Origin: CAZGXM01 sp964529795
Lineage (GTDB): Bacteria; Bacillota; JADQBR01
NCBI GenBank assembly: GCA_964529795.1
Contig: CAZGXM010000012.1
Coordinates: 1-42,595 of the forward strand
Length of the DNA stretch: 42,595 nt
Direction: 5' to 3'
Made by a program: the position numbers and the translations under genes. This document shows, one piece after another, positions 14,105-22,930 of this stretch. The number at the start of each line of letters is the position of its first letter. The stretch's first letter is position 1. The notes beneath the pieces were generated by a model. The model made no database searches. It saw only the letters and a program-made list of their open reading frames with translations, and had not been told where the DNA came from.

Positions 14105-15073
14105 TCAGTCGTACTTTTCTATGCGTACGCCCCGGTAATAGTAGGTAAGGATGGCCTGGAAACTTTTCCCCCGCCGGGCCAGGCCATTTGCCCCGTACTG
14201 GCAGAGGCCCACCCCGTGCCCGTAACCCCGGGTTTTGAAAGTAATTTTATCCCCGTGAACTTCCCAGTCAATATAGGTGGAGGAAAGGTCCAGCAGGCGG
14301 CGCAGTTCGGTGCCGGAAAATCTCCTGCCACCGATTTGTATGGTCTTTACCCTGCCGGAAACGGTGCGTTGAAGTACCTTAATAAGTGGTCTGTTTCCGG
14401 TGGCCAATGCCGGCGCCGCGTGCAGGTCGGTGTTCAACCGGCGGTCCACGTCCGCCAGGGTAAAGGTCCTGGTATTGAGGTAACGGGGAGACTCCTTGTC
14501 CCATTTGCATTCCACGCTTTTCAGGTAGGGGAAGCTGTACTTCCATACCGCGGCGGCATCCTCGGTACGCCCGCCGCTGGTGGAATGGTAAACCGGTTCA
14601 ATCAGGCGCCCGCGGTAGGTTATCACCATGCCTTCGGTTTCTTTTACCGCGGCGGCAATTTTTTTGTAATAGGACCAGTATTTGATCAACCCCCAGCGGC
14701 GGCGCATTTCCAGCTTTGACAGCCAGCCCTGGCAGTGGTTGGGGTCCGTGCATACCTCGGCATTGGGATGGTGTGTGCTTTTCACGGTACCGGTGAGCTT
14801 TTTTAAAGTGTAGGTACGTGCAGCCACCGCCTGGGCTTTCAGGGCCTCCTTGTGAAATTTGGCAGGCATTTCCGCCGCCACCACACCGATCAAGTATTCT
14901 TCCAGCGGCATCACTACCACTTTACCGGTGTCATGCATTTTCACTCTAATTCCCGGTCCGGTAATTTTCACACCACTACGGGGTTGGAAGGGCCGGAAAT
15001 TAAGTACCAGAATGGGAAGAAATACTACCAGCAGCAAGCAAGCGGCTGCAATCAACAAAATAGGTTTACGCAT
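14105..15073 (-). CDS. spoIID: Stage II sporulation protein D
   Basis: The 322-residue protein has an N-terminal membrane helix (LLIAAACLLLVVFLPILVL) followed by a SpoIID domain: MPLEEYLIGVVAAEMPAKF, EALKAQAVAARTYTL, the zinc-site region EVCTDPNHCQGW, VYHSTSGGRTEDA and the C-terminal GYGHGVGLCQYGANGLA. SpoIID is a lytic transglycosylase of the mother cell that, with SpoIIP and SpoIIM, drives engulfment by cleaving glycan strands. The ATG is preceded by TCAGGAGA. A sigma-E-like promoter lies about 45 bp upstream. It follows murA as in Bacillus. Confidence 0.96.
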   Translation of the reverse strand: MRKPILLIAAACLLLVVFLPILVLNFRPFQPRSGVKITGPGIRVKMHDTGKVVVMPLEEYLIGVVAAEMPAKFHKEALKAQAVAARTYTLKKLTGTVKSTHHPNAEVCTDPNHCQGWLSKLEMRRRWGLIKYWSYYKKIAAAVKETEGMVITYRGRLIEPVYHSTSGGRTEDAAAVWKYSFPYLKSVECKWDKESPRYLNTRTFTLADVDRRLNTDLHAAPALATGNRPLIKVLQRTVSGRVKTIQIGGRRFSGTELRRLLDLSSTYIDWEVHGDKITFKTRGYGHGVGLCQYGANGLARRGKSFQAILTYYYRGVRIEKYD

Positions 15074-15115
15074 CTTTTATTTCTCCTGATTTCAGAGTTT
15101 TTAGGAGTTTACTGT

Positions 15116-15144
15116 AGATTATGATTGAGCACCGGTGTTTATGC
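15116..15144 (-). promoter_or_regulatory. Candidate sigma-E promoter of spoIID
   Basis: On the minus strand GCATAAA (15138-15144) and CATAATCT (15116-15123) are separated by 14 bp. Compared with the Bacillus consensus KMATATT and CATACAMT they match at 5 of 7 and 6 of 8 positions, at the accepted spacing. The gene is a known sigma-E target in Bacillus, which adds support. Confidence 0.4.
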
Positions 15145-15236
15145 CTTAACAGTTTCTACCCCGCCGATATTTCCCCTTCAGAGAAGCGGCACTGATATTG
15201 TCGGAATCAGGCATTAAAAAACCGGCCGCAGCCAAT

Positions 15237-16493
15237 TTATCCGTCTGCGCGCCGGATTTGAGCGCCGATGCTCTGCAGTTTTTCTACGATGTTTTCATAG
15301 CCGCGATAGATGTGATGCGTGCAGCCGATTTCTGTTTCTCCTTCCGCTGCCAGGCCGGCAATAATCAACGCCGCCCCGGCCCTGAGGTCGGTAGCTTTCA
15401 CCGGTGCGCCGGTCAGACAGTGAATGCCTTTTACCACTGCACTGTGCCCTTCGATGTTGATGTTGGCGCCCATGCGCCTCAGCTCGTTTACATGCATGAA
15501 GCGGTTTTCAAAGACGGTTTCGGTAATAATGCCGGTGCCCTGGCAGACGGACAACAGGGCGATAAACTGGGCCTGCATGTCCGTGGGAAAACCGGGATAG
15601 GGCAGGGTCTTCACGTCCACGGCGTAAAGGGAACCGCTGCTTTTCACCCTGATCCCCTCCGCCTCCTCGTTAATTTCCACGCCGGCTTCCTGCAGCTTGG
15701 CGGCCACCGGTTTCAGGTGATCTGCAATGACGTTTTCCACCAGTACATCGCCGCCGGCCGCTGCCACTGCCACCATAAAGGTCCCGGCCTCGATGCGGTC
15801 GGGAATAACCGTGTGCGGCGTACCTTTCAGGCTTTCCACGCCTTCTACTTTAATGATATTGGTACCGGCACCGGTAACCCTGCCGCCCATGCTGTTGATA
15901 AAGTTGGCCAGGTCAACGATTTCCGGCTCTTCCGCCGCGTTTTCAATGACAGTGGTACCCCGGGCAAGAGTTGCTGCCATCATGATGTTTTCCGTAGCAC
16001 CCACGCTGGGAAAATCCAAGTAGACCCTGCTGCCTTTCAACCCGCCGGCATAAACGTCAATAATCCCGTGGCCGATTTCTATCTGGGCGCCCAGGGCCGC
16101 AAACCCCTTCAGGTGCAAATCGATAGGGCGGCTGCCGATGGAACAGCCGCCGGGCAGGGACATGCGTGCGTGCCCGGTCCGGGCCAACAGCGGGCCGGTC
16201 ACCAAAAAGGAAGCTCGCATTTGTCTGACGTACCGGTAAGGAGCTTCCAGGGAGCTAATATTTTGTGCGTCAACGGTCAATATATTGCCGCCAGCAGTTA
16301 CTTTTACCCCCAAGTGACGGAGCACCTGGCAGATAATCTCTACATCGGTAAGCCGGGGAACATCCTCTATGGTGCTGATACCCCCGGCTGCCAGTAATGA
16401 TGCTGCAATAATGGGCAGTACGGCGTTTTTTGCCCCGCTTACTGTCACCTTGCCTTTCAAAGTCCGGCCTCCGGTTACTACTATTTTATCCAC
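15237..16493 (-). CDS. murA: UDP-N-acetylglucosamine 1-carboxyvinyltransferase
   Basis: This protein of 418 residues catalyses the first committed step of peptidoglycan synthesis, adding enolpyruvate from PEP to UDP-GlcNAc in the cytoplasm. The active-site loop SLPGGCSIGSRPID has the fosfomycin-sensitive cysteine, and VSGAKNAVLPI near the N-terminus carries the conserved Lys-Asn pair. The start is GTG at 16493 (reading VDKIVVTGG): AGGGAGG lies 8 bases upstream, whereas the 13-codon longer frame reads through this site. It lies between ywmB and spoIID, the position of Bacillus murAA. Confidence 0.96.
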   Translation of the reverse strand: MDKIVVTGGRTLKGKVTVSGAKNAVLPIIAASLLAAGGISTIEDVPRLTDVEIICQVLRHLGVKVTAGGNILTVDAQNISSLEAPYRYVRQMRASFLVTGPLLARTGHARMSLPGGCSIGSRPIDLHLKGFAALGAQIEIGHGIIDVYAGGLKGSRVYLDFPSVGATENIMMAATLARGTTVIENAAEEPEIVDLANFINSMGGRVTGAGTNIIKVEGVESLKGTPHTVIPDRIEAGTFMVAVAAAGGDVLVENVIADHLKPVAAKLQEAGVEINEEAEGIRVKSSGSLYAVDVKTLPYPGFPTDMQAQFIALLSVCQGTGIITETVFENRFMHVNELRRMGANINIEGHSAVVKGIHCLTGAPVKATDLRAGAALIIAGLAAEGETEIGCTHHIYRGYENIVEKLQSIGAQIRRADG

Positions 16494-16585
16494 CCTGTTG
16501 TCCTCCCTAAAATACGCCAGTCCATTCAGCATTCGTCAAAATATATCACAATTCCTGCCGGAAAACCGCTGGTATTTAACGGCAA

Positions 16586-17338
16586 TCAGTACTCGCCGTC
16601 CAACAGCGGCGAACCCAGGTAAACATATGTCTTGCCGTCATTGACATGGTAGCGCAGGGCAATGTTGAGATTTACTTTCCGCCTGCCCACGGTGACGTAA
16701 TCATCGATTAAAGAGCTGTACCCGCTGAGACTGACAATGTTCTCACTGCTGATTCCGTCCAGATGATGTACCCCGGCAGCAGCAAACATGTTCTTGAGCA
16801 GCCGCTTTCCCTCTGCCGGGGAAAGTTTCCCTTCCAGGGTCCCGGTTAGCCAGGTTGAGATTCGCGGCGGTTTTTTAAACTCCCTAAATACCCGAGATAT
16901 TTTTTCACGATAGGTGGGCAGGGTATTGAAATTGCCCCCGCGGGACAGGGTGATAATCAGGTATGTTTCCCCACGCGTGCCGGCTTTTACGGTTTGGGCA
17001 ATGACCAGGACGTATTCGCCGGGACTCAGTTCCTTGATGGCGGTAATTCCCCGCATATCCTGCTGCCTGGTGGTTTCCCGGGTAAATTTATCTTTTATTC
17101 CCAGGGCGGTTTTGGTTTTCAGCACCACCTGTCCCAGTTTGTCAAAGGTCAAATACTCATTATTTATTCTCGCCCAGCCCTGTACATTTAATTCATAGGG
17201 TGCGGCGCCACTGACCTGAAACGCGCGGCGCAGAGGGTCTGCGGCCAGGCCACCCTGCCCCGCCGTGGGCTCAATGGGTTGGAAATAGACGGCTGCAGTT
17301 ACCAGGCAGAAAATCAGTGCGGTTAAGAATTTTTTCAT
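16586..17338 (-). CDS. ywmB: YwmB family protein
   Basis: The 250-residue protein has an N-terminal signal or anchor sequence (KKFLTALIFCLVTAAVYF) and a beta-rich body (GWARINNEYLTFDKLGQVV, LAQ-type VIAQTVKAGTRGETYLIIT) as in the YwmB/DUF1779 family, whose structure resembles a TATA-box-binding fold but is extracytoplasmic. Bacillus ywmB precedes murAA and spoIID exactly as here. The function is not established. A GGGGGA ribosome site precedes the ATG. A weak 6-bp inverted repeat ACAACC/GGTTGT (about 17362-17395) lies in its leader. Confidence 0.75.
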   Translation of the reverse strand: MKKFLTALIFCLVTAAVYFQPIEPTAGQGGLAADPLRRAFQVSGAAPYELNVQGWARINNEYLTFDKLGQVVLKTKTALGIKDKFTRETTRQQDMRGITAIKELSPGEYVLVIAQTVKAGTRGETYLIITLSRGGNFNTLPTYREKISRVFREFKKPPRISTWLTGTLEGKLSPAEGKRLLKNMFAAAGVHHLDGISSENIVSLSGYSSLIDDYVTVGRRKVNLNIALRYHVNDGKTYVYLGSPLLDGEY

Positions 17339-17430
17339 AAAAATATCCCCCTTTAGAAAACAACCATAGTACTAGTGTTTCCAGTTGGCGGTTGTTTAAT
17401 CAGGGGGACGCGGGGAAGTTATACGCTTTT

Positions 17431-17913
17431 TTACTGAAACAAAACATGCTGGTAGGTGGAGACGAACCACTTGCCGCTCTTTTTATCCTTTGTGACAAAA
17501 ACCAGGTCGACAACCTGCCGCGGTTCCTTCACCTTATCTTCTTCAATGGTAAGCTCGTACTTGATGCTGTAGAGTTTGGCGTTCTTTTTCCCGCTATTTT
17601 TCTCAGTAACCTGAATATTGTTGAGAATGACGTCCTTGTCTTTTAACTGCTCACTGTTAAAAAGATAGAGGTCTTTCTCGACAAATGTTTCTTTTAACCG
17701 GGGTGTGAGCAGCTTATCTATTGTTTTGCGGTCATTTTTTACCTGGGCTCTTACCAGGGCTTCCGCCACCTGTTTGGGGTCGGTCTGCTGCAGCGCCGTA
17801 CGCTGGGGCGCCTTTTCACTGGGGAGGGGGTTGCCTTTTTCATTCAGGCAGCCGGCAGTCAGGGTAAGCACAGCTAATAACAGCATTAATAACAGCGTCT
17901 TTTTTCTTCCCAC
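17431..17913 (-). CDS. Hypothetical lipoprotein
   Basis: This protein of 160 residues has a lipoprotein signal peptide: KKTLLLMLLLAVLTLTAGC with lipobox LTAGC, so Cys22 should be lipidated and the protein anchored on the outer face of the membrane. The mature part has a Pro/Ser linker, a helix-rich segment (QVAEALVRAQVKNDRKTIDK) and a beta sheet-like C-terminus ending WFVSTYQHVLFQ, suggesting an NTF2/DUF4878-like small fold, though I cannot name the family. The start is GTG after GAGGTGATT. It lies between the ATP synthase terminator and ywmB. Confidence 0.75.
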   Translation of the reverse strand: MGRKKTLLLMLLLAVLTLTAGCLNEKGNPLPSEKAPQRTALQQTDPKQVAEALVRAQVKNDRKTIDKLLTPRLKETFVEKDLYLFNSEQLKDKDVILNNIQVTEKNSGKKNAKLYSIKYELTIEEDKVKEPRQVVDLVFVTKDKKSGKWFVSTYQHVLFQ

Positions 17914-17985
17914 GTGTTAATCACCTCTTCTTTTGTTATTTTTCCTCCCTCTTTGGAAAACATGCATTTAGCTGCAGGCGTTTGC

Positions 17986-18016
17986 ATAACTCAAGGTGAC
18001 AGGCACCTTGAGTTAT
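17986..18016. repeat. Perfect hairpin with GGTGACAGGCACC core
   Basis: Arms ATAACTCAAGGTG and CACCTTGAGTTAT pair over 13 bp around ACAGG. The GGTGCCTGTCACC core differs from the ACCGTCCC repeats but has the same design, with extended symmetric arms around a GC core. It could be another REP-like family or a second terminator. Confidence 0.6.
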
Positions 18017-18030
18017 TTGCATTTAAAAAT

Positions 18031-18062
18031 ACGTACACCACGGCTGAAACCGTGGTGTACGT
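18031..18062 (-). terminator. Terminator of the ATP synthase operon
   Basis: A perfect 13-bp stem ACGTACACCACGG/CCGTGGTGTACGT has a 6-base loop, followed on the minus strand by ATTTTTAAA. It lies 34 bp after the atpC stop. Confidence 0.85.
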
Positions 18063-18095
18063 GCAGAGAAACGTGGTAATCCTGTAATGCCGGCA

Positions 18096-18506
18096 TCAGC
18101 CGGCGCCATTAGCCGCTTTCAGCCGTGCCAGGGCCCGCTGTAAAGCTGCCTCGGCCCGGGCGACATCCAGGCCTTCGGGCCTTTTTTCCAGCCGTTCTTC
18201 GGCTCTTTCTCTGGCCCGCCGGGCCCGTTCGACATCGATTTCCGTACCGGTCTCCGCCGTATCGGGCATGATGGTCACCCTATCATTGATTACTTCCATA
18301 AAACCGCCGCTGATGGCCATGGTGTCCTCCCGGCCTTCATTTTTCATATATACCACGCCTATTTGCAAACCCGTTACCAACGGTGCATGTCCCGGCAAAA
18401 CGCCCAGGTAGCCTTCGCTGGCAGGTACCACCAGGGAATCTATTTCCCGCTTGACCACGGAACGTTCCGGGGTAACTACCTCCACAGTCAGTTTTTTCTC
18501 AGCCAT
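18096..18506 (-). CDS. atpC: ATP synthase F1 subunit epsilon
   Basis: This protein of 136 residues has the N-terminal beta sandwich (KKLTVEVVTPERSVVKREID, GYLGVLPGHAPLVTGL, AISGGFMEVINDRVTIMPDTA) and a C-terminal helical hairpin (RARRARERAEERLEKR) that in bacteria inhibits ATP hydrolysis. It belongs to the central rotor stalk with gamma. The ATG at 18506 (MAEKKL) is preferred; a GTG three codons upstream is possible and both lie near GAAGGGCGTGG. It is the last gene of the atp operon, 15 bp after atpD. Confidence 0.96.
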   Translation of the reverse strand: MAEKKLTVEVVTPERSVVKREIDSLVVPASEGYLGVLPGHAPLVTGLQIGVVYMKNEGREDTMAISGGFMEVINDRVTIMPDTAETGTEIDVERARRARERAEERLEKRPEGLDVARAEAALQRALARLKAANGAG

Positions 18507-18521
18507 TATTACCACGCCCTT

Positions 18522-19940
18522 CTACGCTTGTAATCTTTCGGCTTTTTTCACCGCTTCTTCAATTGTGCCGACCATGTAGAAGGCTTCTTCCGGCAGGTCG
18601 TCATGCTTGCCGTCCAGGATTTCCTTGAAGCTGCGTACGGTTTCCTTCAGCGGAACATAAACGCCGGATTGGCCGGTAAACGCTTCCGCTACGAAAAAGG
18701 GCTGGGACAGGAAGCGCTGTATCTTCCGCGCCCGTGCCACCAGGAGTTTGTCGTCCTCGGACAGTTCGTCCATACCCAGGATGGCAATGATGTCCTGCAG
18801 TTCCTTATAGCGCTGGAGCACCTGCTGCACGCCCCGGGCTACTTGATAGTGTTCCTCGCCGATAATGCCCGGTTCCAGAATCCTGGAAGTGGAATCCAGC
18901 GGGTCCACCGCCGGGTAAATACCCAGTTCGGAGATCTGGCGGGAAAGCACCGTGGTGGCATCCAGGTGCGCAAAGGTTGTCGCCGGCGCCGGGTCAGTCA
19001 GGTCGTCCGCCGGCACGTAAATTGCCTGTACTGACGTAACCGAACCCTTCTTGGTCGAGGTAATCCGTTCCTGCAACTGGCCCATCTCGGTAGCCAGGGT
19101 AGGCTGGTAACCCACCGCGGAGGGCATCCGGCCCAACAGCGCGGAAACCTCGGAACCCGCCTGGGTGAAACGGAAGATGTTATCAATAAACAAGAGTACG
19201 TCCTGGCCTTCCTGGTCCCGGAAGTATTCCGCCAGGGTCAGACCGGTCAGGCCCACGCGCAGACGCGCTCCGGGCGGCTCGTTCATCTGGCCGAAAACCA
19301 GCGCGGTCTTGTCGATAACGCCGGACTCATTCATCTCCAGCCAGAGGTCGTTACCCTCACGGGTACGCTCACCGACACCGGCAAACACGGAAAAGCCGCC
19401 GTGCTCATAGGCAATGTTCCGGATTAACTCCATAATCAATACTGTCTTGCCCACACCGGCGCCGCCGAACAGTCCTACCTTACCACCCTTGGCGTAGGGT
19501 GCCAGCAGGTCGACTACTTTAATGCCGGTTTCCAGAATTTCCGTGGACGGCTCCAAATTTTCATAACTTGGTGCCGGACGGTGGATGGGTAATGTTTCGT
19601 CAACTTCAATGGGGCCCTTGCCGTCAATAGTTTCACCAATCACATTAAACATTCTTCCCAGAGTATTTCTGCCAACGGGAACTCTGATGGGCGCCCCGGT
19701 ATCCTCGGCAACCATGCCGCGCTGCAGGCCTTCGGTTGAGGATAGGGCAACGCAGCGGACTGTATCGTTGCCCAGGTGCTGCATTGCTTCCATGGTAATA
19801 TCTATATCCTGTCCGGTCACGTCCTCAGGTTGGTTGGCGGAAGTGATTTTGACGGCATTGTACAACTCAGGCAGCTTTTCATCAAAACGTACGTCCACCA
19901 CAGGCCCGATAACCTGAACTACCTTCCCTTGATTCATCAT
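18522..19940 (-). CDS. atpD: ATP synthase F1 subunit beta
   Basis: The 472-residue catalytic subunit has P-loop GGAGVGKTVLIMELI, the catalytic glutamate in GVGERTREGNDL, Walker B LLFIDNIFRFTQAGSEVS and the DELSEED-type region DELSEDDK. Three copies form the ATP-making sites of F1. Ribosome site AGGAGGG precedes paired ATGs (19940 and 19937). It lies 21 bp after atpG. Confidence 0.98.
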   Translation of the reverse strand: MMNQGKVVQVIGPVVDVRFDEKLPELYNAVKITSANQPEDVTGQDIDITMEAMQHLGNDTVRCVALSSTEGLQRGMVAEDTGAPIRVPVGRNTLGRMFNVIGETIDGKGPIEVDETLPIHRPAPSYENLEPSTEILETGIKVVDLLAPYAKGGKVGLFGGAGVGKTVLIMELIRNIAYEHGGFSVFAGVGERTREGNDLWLEMNESGVIDKTALVFGQMNEPPGARLRVGLTGLTLAEYFRDQEGQDVLLFIDNIFRFTQAGSEVSALLGRMPSAVGYQPTLATEMGQLQERITSTKKGSVTSVQAIYVPADDLTDPAPATTFAHLDATTVLSRQISELGIYPAVDPLDSTSRILEPGIIGEEHYQVARGVQQVLQRYKELQDIIAILGMDELSEDDKLLVARARKIQRFLSQPFFVAEAFTGQSGVYVPLKETVRSFKEILDGKHDDLPEEAFYMVGTIEEAVKKAERLQA

Positions 19941-19961
19941 TTCTCCCTCCTGTTCACATTT

Positions 19962-20816
19962 TTACTTCAGTGCCTCGGCACCGCCCACAATCTCGGAAAT
20001 CTCACGGGTAATGGCAGCCTGCCGTGCCCGGTTAAAGGAAAGGGTCAGCTTGTCGATCATTTCCGCTGCATTGTCTGTAGCCGAACCCATGGCGGTCATC
20101 CGTGCACCGTGCTCGCTGGCCTTGGCTTCAAGCAGCGCCCTGTAAACCTCGGTGTCCACAAAGCGGGGCAGCAGCATTCCCAAAACGTCCTTGGCGCTGG
20201 GCTCAAAAATATATTCTTCCGCCTGTCCCGCTTCCCCCCCGGCTTGCGGTGCTACGGGCAGCAGCTTGGTCAACACCGGTTTCTGGCTCATAGCGGTGAT
20301 AAATTCCGTATAAACGAGATAAATCTCGTCAAAGGTTTCAGCAAGAAACATCTCAGTTATTTCCCTGGCCAGTTCCCTGGCCTGGATAAAATTGGGATTG
20401 TCGCCAATGTTGAGATACTCCCTTTCAATGGCCACGCCACGGCGACGGAAAAAGTCCCTGGCCTTTCGCCCCACGCAGACTACTGCCACATCCTCATCGT
20501 GCCGCCGGATTTCGGCGTAGGCCAATTTTAAAACATTGACATTATAGCCACCGGCCAACCCCCGGTCACCGGTAATGACCACATAACCGACGCGTTTCAG
20601 CTGACGCTGCCGGGCCAAAGGAAAATACAGCTCTTCGGCGCCGTCCACCAGGCGGGCAAGTACTTCTTCCAACATATCGGAATAAGGCCTGGCCGCCAAA
20701 ACAGCCTGCTGGGCTTTTCGCAGCTTGGCCGCGGAGACCATCTTCATGGCTTTGGTAATCTGCTGGGTATTTTTAATACTGCGAATACGTCTTTTAATGT
20801 CTCGCATGCCAGCCAT
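19962..20816 (-). CDS. atpG: ATP synthase F1 subunit gamma
   Basis: This 284-residue central shaft protein has the conserved N-terminal MRDIKRRIRSIKNTQQITKA, VITGDRGLAGGYN in the middle, and the C-terminal helix SEHGARMTAMGSATDNA...LSFNRARQAAITREISEI. It rotates inside the alpha3beta3 ring and contacts epsilon and the c-ring. AGGTGGTGAG is the ribosome site; a second ATG three codons in is an alternative start. The gene lies between atpA and atpD in the standard order. Confidence 0.97.
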   Translation of the reverse strand: MAGMRDIKRRIRSIKNTQQITKAMKMVSAAKLRKAQQAVLAARPYSDMLEEVLARLVDGAEELYFPLARQRQLKRVGYVVITGDRGLAGGYNVNVLKLAYAEIRRHDEDVAVVCVGRKARDFFRRRGVAIEREYLNIGDNPNFIQARELAREITEMFLAETFDEIYLVYTEFITAMSQKPVLTKLLPVAPQAGGEAGQAEEYIFEPSAKDVLGMLLPRFVDTEVYRALLEAKASEHGARMTAMGSATDNAAEMIDKLTLSFNRARQAAITREISEIVGGAEALK

Positions 20817-20853
20817 TATTTTCTCACCACCTTTTTAAGGGGTTCACCGGATA

Positions 20854-22362
20854 CTAAGCAGCAAAGTTTTCCTTGAACTCTTTAATTGCCGCCTTTAACG
20901 CTTCCTCAATCTCATCTGTCAGCTTGCCTTCGGATTTGACCTGCTGCAGCAGGTCATTTTTACTGCTGCGCATAAAGTTCAGGAATTCCTGTTCAAACTT
21001 GCGGATTTTTTCCACTTCAATATCGTCCAGGTGACCGTTAACTGCAGTATAAATAACAACAACCTGTTCCTCCACTGCCATAGGGTTGTACTGGCCCTGC
21101 TTCAATATCTCCATCATCCGCTCACCGCGGGCCAGCCGGGCCCGGGTGGCCTTATCCAGGTCGGAGCCGAACTGGGCGAATGCCGCCAGTTCGCGGTACT
21201 GGGCCAGGTCCAGGCGAAGACTGCCGGCTACCTTCCTCATGGCCTTGACCTGGGCCGCGCCACCAACCCTGGACACGGAGATACCCACGTTAATGGCGGG
21301 ACGGAAACCGGCATAGAACAGGTCGGATTCCAGGAAGATCTGGCCGTCGGTAATGGAGATAACGTTGGTCGGAATGTAAGCGGAAACGTCACCTGCCTGG
21401 GTTTCAATAACCGGCAGGGCGGTTAGACTGCCCCCGCCGTTGTCATCGTTAAGCTTTGCCGCCCGCTCCAACAGGCGGGAGTGGAGGTAAAACACGTCAC
21501 CGGGGTAAGCTTCCCGTCCCGGCGGACGTCTCAACAGCAGGGACAACTCCCGGTAAGCGGCAGCCTGCTTGGAAAGGTCATCGTAAACACACAAGGCGTG
21601 CTTGCCCTGATACATGAAATACTCTCCCATGGCGCAGCCGGCATAGGGAGCAATGTAAAGAAGCGGCGCCGGTTCGCTGGCGGTGGCGGAAACCACGATG
21701 GTATAGTCCATGGCACCGTGTTCCTCCAGCTTCTGCACCACACTGGCCACGGTGGATGCCTTCTGGCCGATAGCCACGTAAACACAGATTACACCCTGGC
21801 CCTTCTGGTTGATAATGGTGTCAATGGCCAGCGCCGTCTTGCCGGTCTGGCGGTCGCCAATGATCAATTCCCGCTGACCGCGGCCAATGGGGACCATGGA
21901 GTCAATGGACTTAAGACCGGTCTGCAGCGGCTCCTCCACAGGCTTCCGGTAAACAACACCGGGAGCGGGACTTTCAATGGGTCTGAAATGTTCGGTTTCG
22001 ATGGGCCCCCTGCCGTCGATGGGCTGTCCCAGCGGGTTGACAACCCGGCCGACCATTGCCTCGCCAACGGGGACCTCCACAATTCTTCCCGTACGCTTGA
22101 CCTCGTCCCCTTCCTTAATCGCCGTGTAAGGACCAAGGATAACCGCACCAATATTGTCTTCTTCCAGGTTGAGTACCATGCCGTAAATACCGCCGGGAAA
22201 TTCCAGCAATTCTCCGGCCATGGCCTTTGCCAGTCCATAGATACGCGCAATCCCGTCACCGACCTGAATTACGGTGCCTATGTCAGTAACTTCTACTTCT
22301 GCCTCGTAACGCTCAATCTGCTGCTTCAAGATTGAGCTTATTTCTTCAGGCCTTATGCTCAT
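20854..22362 (-). CDS. atpA: ATP synthase F1 subunit alpha
   Basis: This protein of 502 residues has the P-loop GDRQTGKTALAIDTI, the family signature region PAINVGISVSRVGGAAQ, and the usual N-terminal helix SIRPEEISSILKQQIERYE that contacts delta. It alternates with beta in F1 and binds non-catalytic nucleotide. Its start overlaps the end of atpH by 17 bases, indicating translational coupling; AGGGGTGA within atpH is the ribosome site. Confidence 0.98.
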   Translation of the reverse strand: MSIRPEEISSILKQQIERYEAEVEVTDIGTVIQVGDGIARIYGLAKAMAGELLEFPGGIYGMVLNLEEDNIGAVILGPYTAIKEGDEVKRTGRIVEVPVGEAMVGRVVNPLGQPIDGRGPIETEHFRPIESPAPGVVYRKPVEEPLQTGLKSIDSMVPIGRGQRELIIGDRQTGKTALAIDTIINQKGQGVICVYVAIGQKASTVASVVQKLEEHGAMDYTIVVSATASEPAPLLYIAPYAGCAMGEYFMYQGKHALCVYDDLSKQAAAYRELSLLLRRPPGREAYPGDVFYLHSRLLERAAKLNDDNGGGSLTALPVIETQAGDVSAYIPTNVISITDGQIFLESDLFYAGFRPAINVGISVSRVGGAAQVKAMRKVAGSLRLDLAQYRELAAFAQFGSDLDKATRARLARGERMMEILKQGQYNPMAVEEQVVVIYTAVNGHLDDIEVEKIRKFEQEFLNFMRSSKNDLLQQVKSEGKLTDEIEEALKAAIKEFKENFAA

Positions 22363-22930
22363 CGGCTACTTCACCCCTATCTTTGGAAAAATGCACTTTA
22401 GTCAAGTGTGCTTTTAAACCTTTCAGGCGGTTGGCAACGCTGCCGTCATAGACACGGTCACCGATTTTCACGACCACCCCGGCAATCAGGTCCGGGTCCA
22501 CTTTGGTCTCCAACCTGATTTCCTTGCCCGTTATCTGCGACAATTTTTCCTTGATCGCTTGATAGTGGCCCGGTGTCAACTCTTTGGCGGTCCTGACTGT
22601 GGCCGCCACCACGTTTCTCGCTTCGTCGGCCAGGACGGTATATTCCCGCAGCATCTGCTCAAGGTATCGTTCCCGCCGCTTGTCAAAAGTAAGCCTGATA
22701 AAATTCAGCGTCTCCGCGGAAACCTTGCCGCTGAAAATTTTATCGAACAAATCTTTCTTTTTTTCCGGCTCAATGAGCTGGTGTTCCACTACCCGTTTCA
22801 ACCGGGCATTGGCCGCAATGGCGCCAACCACCAGTTTCAGTTCTTCTTCAAACTGCTCGACCCGACCTTTTTCCCGGGCAATGGCAAAAAACGCCCGGGC
22901 GTAACGCCGCGCAATAGTCCTGTCGATCAT
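22346..22930 (-). CDS. atpH: ATP synthase F1 subunit delta
   Basis: The 194-residue protein carries the delta/OSCP domain: IARRYARAFFAIAREKGRVEQ at the N-terminus and the C-terminal IRLETKVDPDLIAGVVVKIGDRVYDGSVANRLKGLK. It joins the b-stalk to the top of F1. It is slightly longer than the usual 180 residues because of a C-terminal extension (SKDRGEVADEHKA) that overlaps the atpA start. It starts with ATG sharing four bases with the atpF stop. Confidence 0.96.
   Translation of the reverse strand: MIDRTIARRYARAFFAIAREKGRVEQFEEELKLVVGAIAANARLKRVVEHQLIEPEKKKDLFDKIFSGKVSAETLNFIRLTFDKRRERYLEQMLREYTVLADEARNVVAATVRTAKELTPGHYQAIKEKLSQITGKEIRLETKVDPDLIAGVVVKIGDRVYDGSVANRLKGLKAHLTKVHFSKDRGEVADEHKA

Noticed and set aside
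13286..14719. 477-codon plus-strand ORF opposite the cytochrome and spoIID genes
   Set aside because: It is antisense to two clearly recognisable genes, has biased composition typical of a shadow frame, and shows no domain.
15198..16397. 399-codon plus-strand ORF opposite murA
   Set aside because: Shadow of murA; His/Gly-rich composition and no recognisable motif.
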